A stretch of DNA of 10,467 nt from JAAZFF01 sp964405775 (GTDB lineage: Bacteria; Verrucomicrobiota; Kiritimatiellia; RFP12; UBA3636). Under the pieces are notes generated by a model. It searched no databases. It saw only the letters and a program-made list of their open reading frames with translations, and was not told the origin of the DNA. Positions within the stretch are counted from its first letter, which is position 1. Every line of letters starts with the position of its first letter. This document shows positions 1-7,047 of the stretch, one piece after another. The stretch covers positions 1 to 10,467 of the forward strand of contig CAYOPG010000076.1 of the NCBI GenBank assembly GCA_964405775.1. Direction: 5' to 3'. The position numbers and the translations under genes are program-made.

Positions 1-162
1 CCATTTACGCCGAAATATCGATCTTTGCCTAGACGGCATTCTGTTATATGTGTTACAGTCAAAGTTAGCGTTATACTTCATTATCCTCTCTCAATACACG
101 AACAGACTGGTGATATCATCGCCTGAGCAGACATATCAAAATCACAATGTGGAGTTATCATT
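1..162 (+). other. Upstream leader region of the beta-helix gene
   Basis: No coding region with support is visible in these bases. A TATACT hexamer at 72-77 could serve as a -10 element, but the hexamer 17 bases upstream (TGTGTT, 49-54) is a poor -35, so a promoter is only possible. An eight-base palindrome TGATATCA lies near 113-120, inside what would be the 5' leader. The ribosome-binding site of the next gene closes the region. The gene preceding this window is not visible. Confidence 0.3.
151..154 (+). promoter_or_regulatory. Shine-Dalgarno site of the beta-helix gene
   Basis: GGAG lies eight bases before the ATG at 163, a normal spacing. It supports that ATG as the start, as does the signal peptide that begins right at this methionine. 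Confidence 0.7.
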
Positions 163-3100
163 ATGAACAGAGAAGTTTTCTTGCGATCTGGCTTTGCGTT
201 TTTAGCCGCTCTTTTGCCCTTTGCCGCAATGCCCTCTGATGCTCAGGATAAACCATACGAGTGGCAACGGGATTACGCTCGAATTTCTGATCAGGGAGAC
301 ATTGTGTGGACTCCTGAGAAAAAAAATTTCGAGACTGGCGTGAACATCCGGTACATTGATTACCAAAATGGATTGGACACGAACGACGGCAAAACAAAAG
401 AGTTTGCGTGGAAACATCACCCTTGGGATCCTGCCTCAACCGGGAACGCAGCAGCAGGACAGGACATTGACACGACTGTGTTCAAGGGCGGGGTTGTCTA
501 CCGTGGCGAAATAGACTTAATAAGGCACGGTTCTGAAGATGTTCCTGTACGGATTACTTGCGACCCTGAATGGGGTGGAGGTGCCGCCATCATGGCTGGT
601 TCCGAACGCGTGTCGGAATGGACTTCAGGCTCTGACAACCCGGCGATTCCTGATGGCAGCAAAGTGTGGCGGGCAGAGCTTGATTTTGCTCCACGCTCCG
701 TGTGGCTAGTCGGCGAAAACGGCAGCTCCAGACGCATCCCGCTTGCGCGCCACCCAAACTGGAAAAGCCAACCCGAAGATCACAAGTCTAAGTGGTTCGC
801 CTGGACGAACGAGAAGCACCCATTCAAGGCGGAATCGGGGTACACCGCAAACGACAGCAACAATCTTAAAGGGCTGGATCCGGATTTTGTCAACGGCGCC
901 ATTCTTTATTCTGAGTTCGGGTGGGTAATGGGCAACCCATATCCGTCAAAGGCTAGCAACTACAATCCTGAGACAGGCTCCGTCAAGTTCGAGCGCTGGA
1001 CAGGTGGAGGCAATGGGGAAATTATCCACCGTGGAATGAGATACTATCTGGAAGACAAGCCTCAATATTTAGACGATCCCGATGGTGAATTCTGGTTCGA
1101 CAAGAAAGGTGATGGAGGAACTCTTTACATACGGCTTCCTGGCGATCTTGATCCCAATACTGCGCACATAGAGGCAGGTAGACGCAAGAGCATCATCTAC
1201 GGCTCGGATGTCAAAAACGTTGAAATAAGCGGCATCGATTTCCAGTGGACCACGCCCTACTGGAACCTAGACGTTGTCATGTGGGATTTTACGACAACCC
1301 CTTGGGGGTACAGAACCGACGCCACTCCCGGTTGCATACGGATTTTCGGCAGCGCACAGAACTTGCGCATCTCAAACTGCGCCTTCAGTGACACGACGAT
1401 GGGAGTCCGAATAAGGGCGAAGGGAGATGGCGCGAAAGTGGAAGGGATAACAGTTCAGGACAGCGTATTCAGAGAATGCGATGTGGGTGCCATATACATA
1501 AGCGACGGGGCTGGCTGGGGCTTCTCCCATCCCGTGGGGTCGGTGGACGACATACGCATTCTCCGCAACAAAATAACCGATGTCGGCTTCCGGCCTACTC
1601 GCTACGAGCGAGGGGCGGCAATAGATATCGAAGGAATCAGGGTCGGACACGTCGCAGGGAACATTATCACTCGCGCCGCTGCACAGGGCATTAACATCGT
1701 GGCGGGCAAGGCGAGCGGGATCCGCACGGAGATACCACTAATCAGGATTCTGGTTCATCAGAACAAGGTGTGGAAATCCATGCAGAACTGCAACGATTTC
1801 GGAGGGATTGAGAGCTGGCAGCATGGTCCGGTGTATATATACAACAACCTGAGCTTTGATGCGCGCGGCCAATGGGAGGGGCGTCGCGTCACGAACGGAA
1901 AGTCCCCCGGCTTTGGACACGCATACTACCTTGATGGCGGCTACAAAAGCTACCTGTTTAACAATATAGCTTGGGGACTCTCAAAGGACGATACGAGCCA
2001 GCTCGTCAACTGCGCCGCATTCCAAGAGATCCACAGCTACCAGAACACGTTCTTCAACAACACTGCCTACAACTATTTCGTCGGATCGCGGCGTCAGGCT
2101 CCGCAAGGTGGCAGCAACAAATACCTTGGCAACATCTGGCAGACGATGGGAGAGCGCGCATTCCGGCATGCCGACCCCGCAAAAACAGAGGCGGACGGCA
2201 ACGCCGCCGACGCAGGACCCCGGGCGCATGAGTATGAGTACGAGAGCAATGCATACGCATTTAACATTTTCCACGATGTCCCTGAAATTGGCGTGTTCGA
2301 GGCATCAGGACGCTGGCTCAAAACGCCTGAGGACTTCAAGTCTGCTCTGGCAGGCAAACACAGCCTTGTGTCTGACACCGGAGAAATTGATGAGAAGCCT
2401 ATATTGCGGGATCCTGCAAATGGTGACTTCAGATTAAATTCCGGTTCCACCGCCATCGACAATGGCGCGCGGGTTTTCGTCCCGTGGTCCCTCTACGGCG
2501 TTGCGGCCGAATGGAACTTTTACCATGCGGGCGACGATGTCACGAAGATACTTGATGAACACTGGTTCGCCCGCGACTACATGGGCGTGCGCGATGATTA
2601 CCCAAAACGCCCGAAATATCCGCTAACAGTCGTTAATGCACAGCAATCAGACTATATTGACGGTCCGCTGGAGAACTTCGCCAAGGGAGCTCTAAAGCTT
2701 GACCCAAGTCGCACAATGTACGCCATGATTTCTGACGCCGACCTCAATAGACCGTACACAGCCAAACTCCGCAGACAGGCAGGGCATGGGCAGCCTGATC
2801 TTGCCGAGGACGTTGAATTCACCGTCGCAGAACTCCGCTCTGCGGAGATCCACGACGGGAATTTCCTTATCGAGACTTTTTTCAGCGCCAGGGGCGACGG
2901 GATCATCATTTCTAAAAAACATGGACCAGGATACGCGCTGGAGATAAAGGACGGCAAGGCGGTTTTTTCAGTTGCCGGACAGGATGGCGAAGCCGCTTCC
3001 ATTACATCTTCCTTTGTCGTCGCAGATGGCGATTGGCGGCATGTAGTCGTAGAAGCGGATCGCACATCAAGAAAGCTCTCGATCTACGTTGACGGCAAGC

Positions 3101-3357
3101 TGGATGCATCCGGTTCAGGGCTTGGGAGAGAGTCAATAGCTAATTCCGGAGATTTATACGTCGGCGGCTCGCCTGACGGAGGTTATCTCGACGGGGTATT
3201 CGAGTTCATGCGAGTGAGCCACGGGACGCTGGCCGACGCACGCACAACAATTGGCGAACTATATTGGTGGCAATTCAACGGGCCAAACCGGCGCGATATG
3301 CGCGGCAAGAGTCCTAAAGGGAAATCGCGGGATGCTGGAGCGCTTGAAACTTACTGA
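163..3357 (+). CDS. Secreted right-handed beta-helix protein with C-terminal LamG-like domain
   Basis: Large exported protein of 1064 residues. Residues 1-27 form a Sec signal peptide: basic residues R3 and R8, a hydrophobic stretch about 10-22, and a likely cleavage after SDA before Q28. Residues about 60-120 carry the entry motif common to these proteins (GLDTNDGKT, then a HHPWDP stretch and FKGGVVYRG). From about 340 to 670 there are repeated short strands with Asn/Ile-rich turns (such as NVEISGIDF, NLRISNCAF, DIRILRNKI, YIYNNLSF), typical of a parallel beta-helix. The turn GDFRLNSGSTAIDNGA near 755 is typical of the end of such helices. Residues about 890-1035 look like a LamG/concanavalin jelly roll (GDWRHVVVEAD, then LSIYVDGKL). 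The protein ends with DAGALETY. Known relatives are carbohydrate-active or adhesive; I see no defined catalytic triad, so lyase, hydrolase or binding roles remain open. It looks like a single-gene unit. The reading frame is intact. Confidence 0.88.
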   Translation: MNREVFLRSGFAFLAALLPFAAMPSDAQDKPYEWQRDYARISDQGDIVWTPEKKNFETGVNIRYIDYQNGLDTNDGKTKEFAWKHHPWDPASTGNAAAGQDIDTTVFKGGVVYRGEIDLIRHGSEDVPVRITCDPEWGGGAAIMAGSERVSEWTSGSDNPAIPDGSKVWRAELDFAPRSVWLVGENGSSRRIPLARHPNWKSQPEDHKSKWFAWTNEKHPFKAESGYTANDSNNLKGLDPDFVNGAILYSEFGWVMGNPYPSKASNYNPETGSVKFERWTGGGNGEIIHRGMRYYLEDKPQYLDDPDGEFWFDKKGDGGTLYIRLPGDLDPNTAHIEAGRRKSIIYGSDVKNVEISGIDFQWTTPYWNLDVVMWDFTTTPWGYRTDATPGCIRIFGSAQNLRISNCAFSDTTMGVRIRAKGDGAKVEGITVQDSVFRECDVGAIYISDGAGWGFSHPVGSVDDIRILRNKITDVGFRPTRYERGAAIDIEGIRVGHVAGNIITRAAAQGINIVAGKASGIRTEIPLIRILVHQNKVWKSMQNCNDFGGIESWQHGPVYIYNNLSFDARGQWEGRRVTNGKSPGFGHAYYLDGGYKSYLFNNIAWGLSKDDTSQLVNCAAFQEIHSYQNTFFNNTAYNYFVGSRRQAPQGGSNKYLGNIWQTMGERAFRHADPAKTEADGNAADAGPRAHEYEYESNAYAFNIFHDVPEIGVFEASGRWLKTPEDFKSALAGKHSLVSDTGEIDEKPILRDPANGDFRLNSGSTAIDNGARVFVPWSLYGVAAEWNFYHAGDDVTKILDEHWFARDYMGVRDDYPKRPKYPLTVVNAQQSDYIDGPLENFAKGALKLDPSRTMYAMISDADLNRPYTAKLRRQAGHGQPDLAEDVEFTVAELRSAEIHDGNFLIETFFSARGDGIIISKKHGPGYALEIKDGKAVFSVAGQDGEAASITSSFVVADGDWRHVVVEADRTSRKLSIYVDGKLDASGSGLGRESIANSGDLYVGGSPDGGYLDGVFEFMRVSHGTLADARTTIGELYWWQFNGPNRRDMRGKSPKGKSRDAGALETY

Positions 3358-3428
3358 TCATACCAACGACCAGAGCGAGATCATTGTTACAAGTTCCGCA
3401 CGCGACCAAAAGAGCGCAATACTCATAC

Positions 3429-3511
3429 GAATCGTCGAGCGGTAGTGATTTTCTCACACGAAGACACGAGGAAACGAGCTTGTGCCACGCCGTTTATAAT
3501 CTTGACGATTC
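3429..3511. repeat. Imperfect 11-base inverted repeat with 61-base spacer
   Basis: GAATCGTCGAG at 3429-3439 and CTTGACGATTC at 3501-3511 are reverse complements at 10 of 11 positions, and the mismatch would be a G-U pair in RNA. The right arm contains the TTGACG hexamer considered as a -35 element for the next gene. The long spacer makes a simple terminator unlikely. A chance match of this quality in a 180-base gap is not very rare, so the call is weak. Confidence 0.3.
3455..3479. repeat. Degenerate CACGA-type short tandem repeat
   Basis: The stretch from 3455 to 3479 repeats an ACACGAAG / ACACGAGG / AAACGAGC pattern with a period of about eight to nine bases and drift between units. It sits in the gap between the beta-helix gene and the NYN gene. 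Similar purine-rich A-C-G-A-G intergenic repeats occur in many environmental bacterial genomes. No function is evident. Confidence 0.4.
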
Positions 3512-3531
3512 AGCAATTTATCAAATACACT
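3495..3531 (+). promoter_or_regulatory. Candidate promoter elements before the NYN gene
   Basis: Two readings are possible. A perfect TATAAT at 3495-3500 lacks a recognisable -35 at 16-18 bases; it would give a leader of about 30 bases without a Shine-Dalgarno site. Alternatively TTGACG (3502-3507) and TACACT (3526-3531), 18 bases apart, would start transcription at about 3538-3539, on or next to the ATG, giving a leaderless message. The sequence does not decide between them. Confidence 0.35.
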
Positions 3532-3538
3532 TCAACAC

Positions 3539-5011
3539 ATGGCAATCGTTAAGGATTTGAAGCTTCCTGAAGAGCTGAAAGAAGAACTTCACCGCACGGT
3601 GGCGTTGATTCCTCCAAGTGCTCTCGTGGAGCTCGTGGGCAGAGACAAAGCTTTCGCTCCGGGCATTCGTGCCACCGAATCGGCAGCCGAGCATCTACGA
3701 AAACGTCTTCAGTCGATGATCGACAGCCCCGCGCTGATGCCGTCTCTTCCGCTTGAAACCCTGCGGCAAAACTCTTTCCAACAACGGTTCGTCTGTGTGC
3801 TTTCAGAAATGGCGCTGACAGACCCCTATGGCTTCGCCAGCTTGTCTGCGTTCTGCGGCGGCGCACGCCTGCTTGTGGGCATGTTGCTAGATCCACGCCC
3901 AAAAGTCTCTGCCAAAGCAATAGAGTTTATACGGTCGGGGGAAAAGCTCTCCCCTCCCCCGGCTGACTCCGAAAATGCACGCAAGGCTTTACATGACGAG
4001 TTTGGCCCGTTTATAGACGAGCTCTCGCAAATTCTTCTCGCCCCTAAAATCAAGCAAGCTCCAGCATCGAGACCGGAAAAACATAAAGATCTTGACACCG
4101 AACTGAGAAAAACGAACGCGAAACTGACGCATCAAATCGAAACCCTGCATAACAAGCTTGAAGCAGAGAGGCAACGGGCGATTGATGCCAAAAAGGCTGC
4201 GGAATCTAATCGCAGAGAATCAGATACTGCAATATCCAGAATGGAGAAGGCCCTCAAAGAAATCGAAGACTTGAAGAAGATCGTCGCCACAAAAACAGAT
4301 GAGCTTGAGAAAGCAATTAAAACTGCGAAAGTTGAAAAAAACGCCAAATCAGCTGCAGTTGAGACCGCAAACCGCACAAGAGCGATTTTCTCCAGCAGAT
4401 TGGCGGAGAAGGACGGCAATGTAAAGGCGCTGAAGACGGAACTCTCGCAGGCGATGGAGAAAATCGCGCAACTCGAGAAATCTGGAGCCACAGACACTAA
4501 AGAACAGTTTGCTAAAGCCATCGAGAAAAGCATTCCGACAATTATTCAAACACCCCGCTCCTTGCTCTCCGGAATTCTAGGACATACAATATCCCCCAAT
4601 GACAAACCTGTTTTCTTAATAGACGGACACAACGTAATAAACTCAATGCCTCAGTATGTCGCGCAGGATAACAAAGGCATGAAACACGAAGAGCTTCGCA
4701 ACCTTTTCATTAAGGATGTCTGCGAATTCCAAAGACTCCTGCATCCGTGCGAATTACGCATTCACTTCGACGGCCCCAAACCTACGGAACACACGGCGCT
4801 GGGCAATAACGAAGTTAAAATCGTCTACTCTGGCGGAAGCGGAGATCATCGCGCAGACAAACGCATACTACAGTACGTCGATTTTCTGGCATTGCAAGCC
4901 AATGAAAGGATCACTGCCATAACCGTCAGCGACGACAGCGACTTACGCGATGAAGCTGCGCAAAGTGGATCGCTGTTACTATATTTGAACGAATTTTTCT
5001 CTTTGTTTTGA
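3539..5011 (+). CDS. Coiled-coil protein with C-terminal NYN (YacP/PIN-like) ribonuclease domain
   Basis: 490 residues, soluble, no signal peptide. Residues 1-165 form a predicted alpha-helical N-terminal region that I do not recognise. Residues about 185-330 are a long Lys/Glu/Ala-rich coiled coil. Residues about 356-490 form a NYN domain of the YacP type: FLIDGHNVI with D362 and N365, HFDG with D411, the G-rich loop leading to ADKRI (D440), and VSDDSDLRDEA with D465, D466 and D468. These acidic residues match the metal-binding pocket of PIN/NYN nucleases, so RNA cleavage is the expected activity. The best-known relative, Bacillus Rae1/YacP, is a stand-alone NYN domain of about 170 residues that cuts mRNA at the ribosome; here the domain is fused to a helical head and a stalk. 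An in-frame stop at 3503-3505 and no nearer alternative make 3539 the start. No Shine-Dalgarno site is visible. It is followed after 28 bases by zupT, probably in the same operon. The RNA target is unknown. Confidence 0.82.
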   Translation: MAIVKDLKLPEELKEELHRTVALIPPSALVELVGRDKAFAPGIRATESAAEHLRKRLQSMIDSPALMPSLPLETLRQNSFQQRFVCVLSEMALTDPYGFASLSAFCGGARLLVGMLLDPRPKVSAKAIEFIRSGEKLSPPPADSENARKALHDEFGPFIDELSQILLAPKIKQAPASRPEKHKDLDTELRKTNAKLTHQIETLHNKLEAERQRAIDAKKAAESNRRESDTAISRMEKALKEIEDLKKIVATKTDELEKAIKTAKVEKNAKSAAVETANRTRAIFSSRLAEKDGNVKALKTELSQAMEKIAQLEKSGATDTKEQFAKAIEKSIPTIIQTPRSLLSGILGHTISPNDKPVFLIDGHNVINSMPQYVAQDNKGMKHEELRNLFIKDVCEFQRLLHPCELRIHFDGPKPTEHTALGNNEVKIVYSGGSGDHRADKRILQYVDFLALQANERITAITVSDDSDLRDEAAQSGSLLLYLNEFFSLF

Positions 5012-5039
5012 TATCTGTAAACCCTAAGAACAAGTCATA

Positions 5040-5906
5040 ATGGACAATTTATTCACCGCATTCGCATTAACTGTTTTTGCCGGCATGGCAACCGGAATCG
5101 GGAGCCTTATAGCTTTTACCGCCTCGCGAACGGATTTCCGATTCCTTTCTATATCAACCGGTTTTTCAGCCGGTGTGATGCTGTATGTTTCGTTTGTCGA
5201 GATGTTCCCAATGGCGCTATCCGAAATGACAGAATTAAAAGGCGACGAGACAGCATACCTAATTGCAACGATCGCGTTTTTCATAGGGATAGCCGTAATT
5301 GCCCTGATAGACACGCTAATCCCCTCCGAAGACAACCCGCACGAGATCCACCCCGAGCACGAAACCGCTCCCCTTCACGAATCTAACACTTGGCAGGAAC
5401 TACAGAAACATAAAACGAGAAGCGAACAAAGCAAAACCAAATTGATGCGGACTGGCGTATTCACAGCTTTGGCCATTGGAATTCACAACTTCCCGGAAGG
5501 CCTTGCCACTTTCATATCGGCGCTAAACGACCCGCAGCTAGGTATGGCAATAGCCATAGCCGTCGCGCTCCACAACATACCTGAAGGCATAAGCGTATCG
5601 GTTCCGATCTACTATGCCACTGGCTCACGGCGAAGGGCCTTCATATATTCAGTTTTAAGCGGCCTTGCGGAACCGATAGGTGCCATAGTTGCTTATATTG
5701 GGATAATGATCATGGGAGGCGCAGACGCGATACAATCCCCGATGGTGATGGGCTGCACCCTCTCTGGTGTCGCAGGAATAATGGTCTATATCTCGCTTGA
5801 CGAGCTTATACCTGCGAGCCAATCCTACGGCAAAGGACATGACAGCATAATTGGCCTGATAGCCGGAATGGCGCTTATGGCTGTAAGTTTGGTGTTGATG
5901 AGATGA
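5040..5906 (+). CDS. zupT: ZIP-family zinc/divalent metal transporter ZupT
   Basis: Inner-membrane protein of 288 residues with about eight hydrophobic segments (roughly 6-28, 36-58, 73-92, 138-160, 165-195, 201-223, 232-255, 266-287). The two ZIP signature helices are intact: HNFPEG at 149-154 and HNIPEG at 178-183, giving metal ligands H149, N150, E153, H178, N179 and E182. The run after HNIPEG (ISVSVPIYYATGS) and the motif LAEPIGA (209-215) also match the ZupT branch, which imports zinc and, less specifically, iron, manganese or cobalt. The cytoplasmic loop between segments 3 and 4 (about 93-137) is somewhat long and holds H101, H104, H107 and H113, a possible metal-sensing or delivery patch. 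The gene starts 28 bases after the NYN gene and its stop codon overlaps the start of the EEP gene. No strong Shine-Dalgarno site precedes the ATG. I see no Zur-like operator. The exact metal is inferred from the family. Confidence 0.93.
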   Translation: MDNLFTAFALTVFAGMATGIGSLIAFTASRTDFRFLSISTGFSAGVMLYVSFVEMFPMALSEMTELKGDETAYLIATIAFFIGIAVIALIDTLIPSEDNPHEIHPEHETAPLHESNTWQELQKHKTRSEQSKTKLMRTGVFTALAIGIHNFPEGLATFISALNDPQLGMAIAIAVALHNIPEGISVSVPIYYATGSRRRAFIYSVLSGLAEPIGAIVAYIGIMIMGGADAIQSPMVMGCTLSGVAGIMVYISLDELIPASQSYGKGHDSIIGLIAGMALMAVSLVLMR

Positions 5907-6865
5907 TGCATGCATTTCGACCCAACCACGGCAGGACGGCGCGCATTCTGGTATATGCAGTGCTCATGCTCGCAATCGCGGCATGGGAGTTTCTTCCCCG
6001 CTTAAATAAAAGCGGGAACGAATTCGACGTCCAGACTTGGAACATGGAATGGTTCCCCTCTGGCGACATCTACCCTCAACCGGAAGCCGACGAGGCGGAG
6101 CGCATCAGCACCACAGCAAGGATAATGCGCCGACAAGGTGTACCAGACATATTCTTTGCCCAGGAAATACGTGATCCTGCTACATGCCAAAGCCTTGTTG
6201 CACGACTCAACGCCCCCGACTTCAAAATGGCCGTCTGCTCTTCTTTTTACACATACGGAGAAGAAGAACCCTCTCCACAGCAAGTCGCGATCTTCACCCG
6301 CTTCGAAATTATCGAGGTCGATTCCCAACCATGGAGCGCTGCGGACTTCGTGTACCCACCAAGGGGATACGTATACGCTCTCCTGAGAATTAACGGAGAA
6401 CTCGTTGCCTGCTTCAACGTACACCTCAAAAGCAACTTCATCACCAAGGAAGAAGATGAGCGGAAGCAAGCGACACTCAACCGCCTGAAACGAGAACTCG
6501 CATCGCAACAGCTCATGAGCAAGGTCAACGAGCTCCGCAATAAAGGCCACAAAGGAGAGACTATTAAGTCGTTCATTATCGCGGGCGACTTCAACACCTC
6601 GCTCACCGATGCGCGATTCGAATCCGAAAGCACAGTACGTGACATCCTCGCCGATGGTTTTAAAGATGCCTGCGAGGGACTGACTGGCGACGCCTATGCG
6701 ACGTTGCCGGCAAATTCATATTATCCCGCCGCAAGGTTCGACTTTATTCTACACTCTGGTCTTCAACAAAGCGGCAAACCTTTTGTGTTTACCAAGAACG
6801 CAATGTCCGACCACCGCTCGATGCGGGTCATGTTCAAAACCCCAAACACGGAAGAGGGCAATTAG
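5903..6865 (+). CDS. Membrane-anchored or exported endonuclease/exonuclease/phosphatase (EEP) family protein
   Basis: 320 residues. A basic start (R6, R11, R14) is followed by a hydrophobic segment at about 15-30, a signal anchor or signal peptide that would place the rest outside the cytoplasmic membrane. Residues about 42-312 show the DNase I-like fold in the expected order: WNMEW with N47, AQEIRD with metal ligand E88, NVHLKSN with H174, AGDFNT with D229 and N231, FDFIL with D280, and SDHRSM with the catalytic pair D303-H304. All key residues are present, so an active Mg-dependent phosphodiesterase or nuclease is expected. The substrate (DNA, RNA, phospholipid or sugar phosphate) cannot be told from sequence. 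Its ATG overlaps the zupT stop as ATGA, indicating translational coupling. A second methionine follows immediately; the first fits the overlap. Confidence 0.85.
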   Translation: MMHAFRPNHGRTARILVYAVLMLAIAAWEFLPRLNKSGNEFDVQTWNMEWFPSGDIYPQPEADEAERISTTARIMRRQGVPDIFFAQEIRDPATCQSLVARLNAPDFKMAVCSSFYTYGEEEPSPQQVAIFTRFEIIEVDSQPWSAADFVYPPRGYVYALLRINGELVACFNVHLKSNFITKEEDERKQATLNRLKRELASQQLMSKVNELRNKGHKGETIKSFIIAGDFNTSLTDARFESESTVRDILADGFKDACEGLTGDAYATLPANSYYPAARFDFILHSGLQQSGKPFVFTKNAMSDHRSMRVMFKTPNTEEGN

Positions 6866-6911
6866 GACAATTGATATTGGAGCGAAATTGATTGTAGCCG
6901 AGAAAGGTCTA

Positions 6912-6944
6912 CAGTAAAACGGTAAAACAGTAAAACGGGTAAAG
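6912..6944. repeat. Four-unit 8-base tandem repeat (CRGTAAAA)
   Basis: Units CAGTAAAA (6912-6919), CGGTAAAA (6920-6927), CAGTAAAA (6928-6935) and CGGGTAAAG (6936-6944) lie head to tail just upstream of the ackA promoter. The units alternate A and G at position 2, so a 16-base higher-order period is also visible. The repeat ends four bases before the -35 hexamer. It may be a neutral intergenic repeat or a set of regulator sites; the sequence does not say which. Confidence 0.65.
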
Positions 6945-6947
6945 TTC

Positions 6948-6976
6948 TTGCTTTAGACTCGTTCCGTGGATATACT
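6948..6976 (+). promoter_or_regulatory. Sigma70-type promoter of ackA-pta
   Basis: TTGCTT at 6948-6953 and TATACT at 6971-6976 are separated by exactly 17 bases. They match the housekeeping consensus at four of six and five of six positions. Transcription would begin near 6983, giving a leader of about 65 bases. This is the best promoter in the window and it sits directly before ackA. A short inverted repeat TAAAG/CTTTA (6940-6955) overlaps the -35 element. Confidence 0.65.
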
Positions 6977-6985
6977 ACCAAGCTA

Positions 6986-7004
6986 TTCTTAGATGCACTA
7001 AGAA
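6986..7004 (+). promoter_or_regulatory. Leader inverted repeat of ackA-pta
   Basis: TTCTTAG (6986-6992) and CTAAGAA (6998-7004) form a perfect seven-base inverted repeat with a five-base loop, starting only a few bases after the predicted transcription start. A run of five T residues follows at 7008-7012. The AT-rich stem is weak as a terminator. It could be an operator bound as DNA or a hairpin protecting the 5' end of the message. Confidence 0.45.
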
Positions 7005-7047
7005 ACATTTTTGTTTTGCACTTTTTGCCGAAGAAATTAATCTATCA

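Noticed and set aside
2094..2462. 122-residue minus-strand reading frame inside the beta-helix gene
   Set aside because: It is antisense to a well-supported coding region, is low-complexity in composition and has no domain signal.
3251..3445. Small plus-strand reading frame overlapping the end of the beta-helix gene
   Set aside because: It lies mostly out of frame inside the larger gene, has no ribosome-binding site and no recognisable protein features.
3455..3479. CRISPR array start
   Set aside because: The units are eight to nine bases, degenerate and directly adjacent, with no spacers and no cas genes nearby.
6002..6550. 182-residue minus-strand reading frame opposite the EEP gene
   Set aside because: The plus strand holds all EEP catalytic motifs in order; the antisense frame has no known motif or start signal.
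3539..6865. Defence or toxin-antitoxin operon because of the NYN/PIN-like domain
   Set aside because: No small partner antitoxin, no sensor or ATPase domain, and the neighbours are a transporter and an EEP protein; the evidence does not support a defence call.
6894..6912. GTAG...CTAC inverted repeat after the EEP gene as a terminator
   Set aside because: The stem has only four solid pairs with an internal mismatch, and no T run follows; the A-rich tandem repeat follows instead.
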